Shown here piece after piece: positions 8,788 to 11,864 of a stretch of 11,864 bases of DNA (position 1 is the stretch's first letter; each line of letters starts with the position of its first letter). Origin of the DNA: Rhizopus sp. PT2906. Its lineage: Eukaryota > Mucoromycota > Mucoromycetes > Mucorales > Rhizopodaceae. The stretch lies in the NCBI GenBank assembly GCA_025529335.1, contig JAMYHX010000800.1, positions 1 to 11,864 on the forward strand, written 5' to 3'. The notes beneath the pieces were generated by a model that saw only the letters and a program-made list of their open reading frames with translations, searched no databases and had not been told where the DNA came from. The translations under genes and the position numbers were made by a program.

Positions 8788-9099
8788 TTGTTACTACACA
8801 TTGCCTATATCCAATGTATCATTTGCACACCTAAATTTTTTATTTTATATACAATTAAATCCAATTAAATTTTATAACTAAGGATATTAGAGATTTAGAC
8901 AAAGATGCACACGTACTATTTGTCGTAAGCGTCTTGAATTAGCCAACTGATCTGTAAAGTATGCGCGCTATTCAATGCCTACGTATAATATCTAGAATTA
9001 AACATAATGTCACAAGATCCATTATATCTTAACGGAATGTGGTCAACTCAGGTTTAATACCCAAGCTTCCCTAAAACTTTTTTCATTTTCATTAATTAT
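8788..9099. other. AT-rich spacer, no gene seen
   Basis: About 310 bp between the NmrA-like gene and the T-run that ends the RNA gene. No coding frame, tRNA or repeat was found on either strand. Confidence 0.5.
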
Positions 9100-9109
9100 A
9101 AAAAAAAAA
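9100..9109 (-). terminator. T10 run at the end of the U3-like RNA gene
   Basis: On the - strand ten T follow the box D of the RNA gene by about 10 nt. Such a run can stop RNA polymerase III, or simply mark the 3' flank of a pol II snoRNA gene. Confidence 0.4.
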
Positions 9110-9111
9110 GA

Positions 9112-9330
9112 TAAAGTTATCAGACTTGTAGCGCCTTCCCTGCCATGTCCTTGGAATAAAAGACAGGCGAGATCATCAACTGCTGCGAACTACTCAGAGA
9201 GATAGTTCGCAACACACTTCACTCAAAAGAAGGGCTACTAACAATCATCGACTAACTTTGGAATTGTATCTCGTTTGGAAAACGTAGAATAGAGATGTAC
9301 TGCATACAGATCCTGTAGAGTACGGTCACT
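9112..9330 (-). ncRNA. U3-like snoRNA gene, box A interrupted (functional gene or pseudogene)
   Basis: Seen on the - strand: 5' end GTGACCGTACTC (from 9329), GGATC at 9313-9309, then a C'-like CGATGAT (9250-9244), a box B-like GAGTGAA (9224-9218), a 9-bp hairpin TGCGAACTA/TAGTTCGCA (9211-9203 with 9192-9184), box C TTGATGATC (9179-9171), a CGCCT/AGGCG stem (9169-9165 with 9136-9132) and box D GTCTGA (9125-9120). Known: U3 snoRNA guides the first cleavages of pre-rRNA in the nucleolar SSU processome; order GACC..TACT, GGATC box A, C', B, hairpin, C, hairpin, D and length near 215-220 nt are its hallmarks. Odd: box A should continue GGATCATTTCTATAG, but about 12 nt (TGTATGCAGTAC) follow GGATC before ATCTCTAT (9296-9289). 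This may make it a pseudogene. Flanked upstream by TATA and CCAAT. Confidence 0.6.
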
Positions 9331-9362
9331 AAAGAAAAAACCACCTTGCTTACTTTCTCGCT

Positions 9363-9371
9363 CTATTTATA
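9363..9371 (-). promoter_or_regulatory. TATA box (TATAAATAG) for the U3-like RNA gene
   Basis: TATAAATAG on the - strand, about 41 nt upstream of the proposed RNA 5' end at 9330 and with no protein-coding frame behind it. The spacing supports a separate RNA transcription unit. Confidence 0.6.
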
Positions 9372-9422
9372 CTTTTTTCAAAGTGGACTGTCAAGAAAAA
9401 AATTTTTTTTTCTCTAAAGCTG

Positions 9423-9432
9423 ATTGGCCAAT
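9423..9432. promoter_or_regulatory. Palindromic CCAAT box ATTGGCCAAT
   Basis: A perfect 10-bp palindrome carrying CCAAT on both strands, about 55 bp upstream of the TATA box of the RNA gene. Two more - strand CCAAT boxes lie at 9483-9487 and 9529-9533. Likely upstream promoter elements of the U3-like gene. Confidence 0.45.
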
Positions 9433-9669
9433 GATTGTGCAATAAAGTTCAGTTGAGTTACTGAGTTTTACCGTGACACGTAATTGGTTCTGTTGGACTA
9501 TTTGAATACTCTCTCGATAATGTTTCTCATTGGATGAAATTATTTTTTCTCAGAAACCATTGCAGACTTCCAAATTAGACATTTTTAATGACCAGGATAG
9601 AAGGATAAAAACTAGGCTAAAGTTATTTCTATCGCCACGACAACCATAACCAGGAACCAAGCGATTTGT
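9433..9669. other. Promoter-proximal spacer
   Basis: AT-rich region holding the two distal CCAAT boxes (9483-9487, 9529-9533). No open frame or repeat of note on either strand. Confidence 0.4.
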
Positions 9670-9933
9670 ATGTTCTATGGCGAAAAATGCACTGAGAAAA
9701 ATGTTGTTTATCTTTCCAGAAGACTTGATAAAGTCAATGTCGACATTTGCTACTTAGATGATCCTGCTGAATCTTTTTCGATTTGGCAAACACTTGATGT
9801 ACTCAAAAATTGGCCAATGCTACGGCCTCTATCTATGTTGTCGCTTTACAACTTCACATTATCAAAGTCTAACCTAAGGTTGTCCAGTTCACTCTCTCTG
9901 GTTGATCAAACTTATAAAATAAAATTAGAATAA
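9670..9933 (+). other. Unrecognised 87-codon open frame, doubtful gene
   Basis: An ATG frame open for 87 codons, with 'VDICYLDDPAESFSIWQTLD' in the middle and a leucine/serine-rich end. I recognise no family. An overlapping frame starts at 'MAKNALRKMLFIFPEDLIKS' and also looks protein-like before a stop, so this may be a decayed gene with a frameshift rather than a live small one. No TATA box or clear splice signals surround it. Confidence 0.2.
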
Positions 9934-10110
9934 ATACATCAATAACATTTCTTCTTATCACTTTCTTCTTGAAAAGTAACGGACCAAGATGGTAGCTTCA
10001 TAAAGTTATGTTTAGTTTGACGCTACATATTGAACAGTTTTGTTGGGCGACATCATAGGTAGTGGTAGCGCTCGTAGTATTAACTATTTTTGAGTGCATT
10101 TTTGCGTGCA

Positions 10111-10414
10111 GCAAATGTACGTCTATTTACCAGTGTATCAAAAGCTTATTCAAAATTTGAAGGATGAGAATTACACCATGATTAGCTATGCCAGGAAATC
10201 TCCAACTGCAAAAGACGACGCTAATGGAATTATACTTTTAGAAGCAATGTGCAACAGGCTGAAAGAAAGATCAGCAGTAGACCATATCTTCGTGTCTGTA
10301 TGCAGTAAAGTAAGTGATCCATTGAACGAAAGAGATAAAAATAAAGACAGCAAATTGTTAGCCAAGCTAAATACAATTGGCGATACACAAGGTAAAATAC
10401 ATGCCCTACTGTAA
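10111..10414 (+). pseudogene. 'YARKS' protein fragment, possible serine-recombinase (resolvase-like) relative
   Basis: Seen: the frame is open from 10094; an acceptor-like TTTTTGCGTGCAG ends at 10110 and the first ATG is at 10115. The fragment of about 100 residues carries 'MISYARKSPT', then a helix 'LLEAMCNRLKERS', a strand 'VDHIFVSVCSKVSD', and 'ERDKN..LLAKLN' before TAA. Known: serine recombinases of the resolvase/IS607 type start with Y-A-R-x-S, the serine being the nucleophile, followed by helix, strand and an R-x-x-L region, which this resembles in order. There is no second half of the catalytic domain and no DNA-binding domain. A possible donor GTAAAA lies at 10391, so further exons are conceivable. 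Inference only; it could equally be a lineage-specific Mucorales family of other function. Probably a partial or broken gene. Confidence 0.35.
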
Positions 10415-10603
10415 GATTATACTCGAGTTATTATAATGATTATCTCATCAACACGTCAAATTGGTTTGGCAACGTTGGCGGTTTTGAACGCAAAATAATA
10501 AACAATAGTATTTATGTTTTTTAACATCTGTAAGCAATAATGATAGCTAGCCTAATTACATATCTATTTGTAATCATCTAGGAAATATGCGACGAGTCTC
10601 TAG
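10415..10603. other. AT-rich gap after the YARKS fragment
   Basis: No coding character. CTAAT (about 10553) and acceptor-like TAG sites (10579-10581 and 10601-10603) would suit an intron leading into the fragment at 10604. Confidence 0.3.
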
Positions 10604-10732
10604 TTGGCTCGTAGAGCTAAGGTTGATAAGTCTGATGAAGACACACATCCCACGCAATCGTTAGATGATGAATTGAATATTATTAGAAAAATGAAGCAAA
10701 GATTAAAAATAAAGGCTGTCAGCACTTCTTGA
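10604..10732 (+). pseudogene. Lysine-rich 42-residue coding fragment, possible last exon of the YARKS gene
   Basis: Directly after an acceptor-like CTCTAG (ends 10603) a frame stays open for 42 codons to TGA: 'LARRAKVDKSDEDTHPTQSL' then a helical, basic end with 'IIRKMKQRLKIKA'. The composition is protein-like rather than random AT-rich DNA. It may be the 3' exon of the fragment at 10111-10414, but the joining intron cannot be proven from sequence. No family recognised. Confidence 0.22.
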
Positions 10733-10814
10733 CATGAGCGCATACGTATCTACACTGAATAAAAGATTGATTGATAAAAGCAATGTATTTAAAAATGTTT
10801 AGAATCATGTTGCT
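10733..10814. other. Short AT-rich gap
   Basis: Nothing recognisable between the fragment ending at 10732 and the decayed - strand gene. Confidence 0.3.
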
Positions 10815-11725
10815 ATTGTCCAATAACACGTTGTATGTACTCGTCACAAATCGATTGGGGCGTACTTTTCGAAGCCCTGACTCATTTGAAGATCTAAGGT
10901 AATCACTTCAGGGCAATCAACGGTTTGTAGCCAACGTATTTTTGAAGAATTCTGTTGTGTGTTCATTGAGGGTCCTTTTCGTATTGTATCACCTATCTCT
11001 GCACTGAACAAACATGAATTTCAAACTGTTTGCTGCTCAAAGCCTTCTCTAACATCAATTTGAAAAATCCTGTTTTATCTTGCTCATCGTGCACTGTGTA
11101 TCCATGGTTGGAACCTGTTCCTCTTATGCGAATGTCTGTATTCTTTAGCTTGGGAATCTGTGTAATAACAAACTCCGAATTGCTCTCGCAAGGGTGTACC
11201 ACGCAGATATTCTGTATGAGAGCTAATAGTCTGATGAGCGTGCATTTCTTCATTAGCAACATAGTCTGTAAGTTCAAGGCAACCAAGTTTCATCGACAAT
11301 ATGACCTATCTTTTTATAAAACAGAATGCCCTCATTTCACATTGTAAAATGTGCAGAGTTTTAAACATTGTCAAAAGGTTTCAGAAAGCTGAGGTATAGA
11401 TTTGCCAAACACTTGTACGACAGTATTTCTATAGATACGACATCTGACTTGTCATCAGCCGCAAAGAACATAACACAAACACGGCTTTTTATCTTTTGTA
11501 ACTTTCAAATTCGCTGGATGCGACTTTGATTTCGGGAATAGTGCAAAAAAAAAGGCTTTAACCAAAAAAAGTTTCTGCTTTGTCGATCATTTCAAATGCT
11601 AGACATTTAAACGCCGATATGAACATTCCCACAAAAAAGGACATGAATTGTTCGGCACAAGCTACCAAAAAAGGATCGTTCCGTCGCCAAGGTGTGGCAA
11701 AGGATAAGACCAATTATAGAAATCC
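10815..11725 (-). pseudogene. Decayed protein-coding gene in several frames, family unknown
   Basis: Read on the - strand, protein-like stretches follow one another with frame changes and stops: 'FATPWRRNDPFLVACAEQFM' (11714-11572 region, 51 open codons to a TAA), 'LFPKSKSHPANLKVTKDKK' (about 11548-11490), 'RNTVVQVFGKSIPQLSETF' (about 11440-11380), 'KIGHIVDETWLP' (near 11300), then 11286-10993 with 'ITQIPKLKNTDIRIRGTGSN' and 'ALSSKQFEIHV', and finally 'SAEIGDTIRKGPSMNTQQ' to 'FEKYAPIDL' (about 11010-10842). The strand-and-leucine pattern around 'PKLKNTDIRI' recalls the leucine-rich parts of the large F-box families of Mucorales, but that is a weak guess. At least four frame breaks make it a pseudogene, unless unrecognised introns explain some of them. 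The first two stretches may belong to another gene. Confidence 0.35.
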
Positions 11726-11744
11726 ATTTTTATTTTTTTATTTT

Positions 11745-11864
11745 TTATAGTTTATTCAATTGCTCTGCAATAGCTTCTTTATCAAACCCTGCTTCAATTA
11801 AGTGTTTGACAAGATCGGCCTTTGCTTTCACTCGTTTTGTGATTTCTCGTTCTAGCAGCAGTTG
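11745..11864 (-). CDS. 3' end of an unidentified gene running out of the window
   Basis: On the - strand the frame is open from the window edge through 39 codons to TAA at 11747-11745. The piece is strongly helical and charged, with 'REITKRVKAKADLVKHLIEA' followed by 'GFDKEAIAEQLNKL'. The second part has the look of a small helix-turn-helix or UBA-like helical hairpin (G-x-x-x-x-x-I-A-x-x-L). AATAAA-like runs follow the stop within 30 nt, so this is a plausible true C-terminus. I cannot name the family; the rest lies beyond 11864. Confidence 0.5.
   Translation of the reverse strand, partial: QLLLEREITKRVKAKADLVKHLIEAGFDKEAIAEQLNKL

Noticed and set aside
9184..9211. Hairpin TGCGAACTA/TAGTTCGCA as a tRNA arm
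   Set aside because: No acceptor stem, anticodon stem or GGTTCGA T-loop can be built around it; it fits the B-to-C hairpin of a U3-type RNA better.
10094..10414. RDKN in the YARKS fragment as a Fanzor/TnpB 'RDxN' RuvC motif
   Set aside because: No other RuvC motifs, zinc ribbon or element ends are near; the residues fall where resolvase-like proteins have an R-D region.
11030..11347. + strand 105-codon frame
   Set aside because: Opposite strand of the decayed gene, whose - strand reading is more protein-like; no recognisable motif on the + strand.
11500..11740. Repeated CCAAAAAA/CAAAAAA tracts as an origin or repeat array
   Set aside because: Spacing is irregular and the tracts are Phe codons of the - strand fragment.
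1..11864. CRISPR array or prokaryotic operon structure
   Set aside because: No regularly spaced direct repeats; genes carry spliceosomal introns, so the DNA is eukaryotic.

Overview
The window looks like a piece of nuclear DNA from an early-diverging filamentous fungus, most likely a Mucoromycota (Mucorales-type) genome. This rests on the AT-rich spacers, the many very short introns (42-113 bp scale, GTAAG-type donors, CTAAC/TTAAC-like branch sites close to the AG), the fungal PAK and EXO1 genes, and Tc1/mariner-type transposase debris. The assignment is inference; no species can be named.

Left half (1-6853) is ordinary, well preserved gene space. A + strand leucine-rich-repeat gene (3' part only, eight exons in the window, PPP1R37-like protein phosphatase 1 regulator) ends at 1968. 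It converges on a four-exon - strand gene for a PAK/STE20-family kinase (4174-2091) with a CRIB domain. After an 840-bp spacer comes a six-exon - strand exonuclease 1 gene (EXO1, 6853-5018) with all catalytic acids in place. I rebuilt all exon joins by hand from reading frame, splice signals and family pattern.

Right half (6854-11864) is accessory-like. It holds a transposase pseudogene read in three frames (about 7311-7608) followed by a perfect 13+13 bp hairpin, then an intact intronless NmrA-like NAD(P)-binding protein (7818-8762) behind a cluster of CCAAT boxes. The most interesting item is an unannotated RNA gene on the - strand at about 9330-9112. It has the promoter (CCAAT, TATA), the 5' end and the ordered C', B, C and D boxes of a U3 snoRNA, and lies just before a T10 run. 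Its otherwise invariant box A is split by about 12 nt that are nearly an inverted copy of the adjacent sequence. To its right lie a short coding fragment with a 'YARKS' motif (possible serine-recombinase relative), a decayed - strand protein gene spread over about 900 bp in several frames, and the 3' end of a further - strand gene running out of the window.

The genes do not form a pathway: kinase signalling, phosphatase regulation, DNA repair and rRNA processing are simply neighbours. No CRISPR array, tRNA or prokaryotic-type operon was seen.
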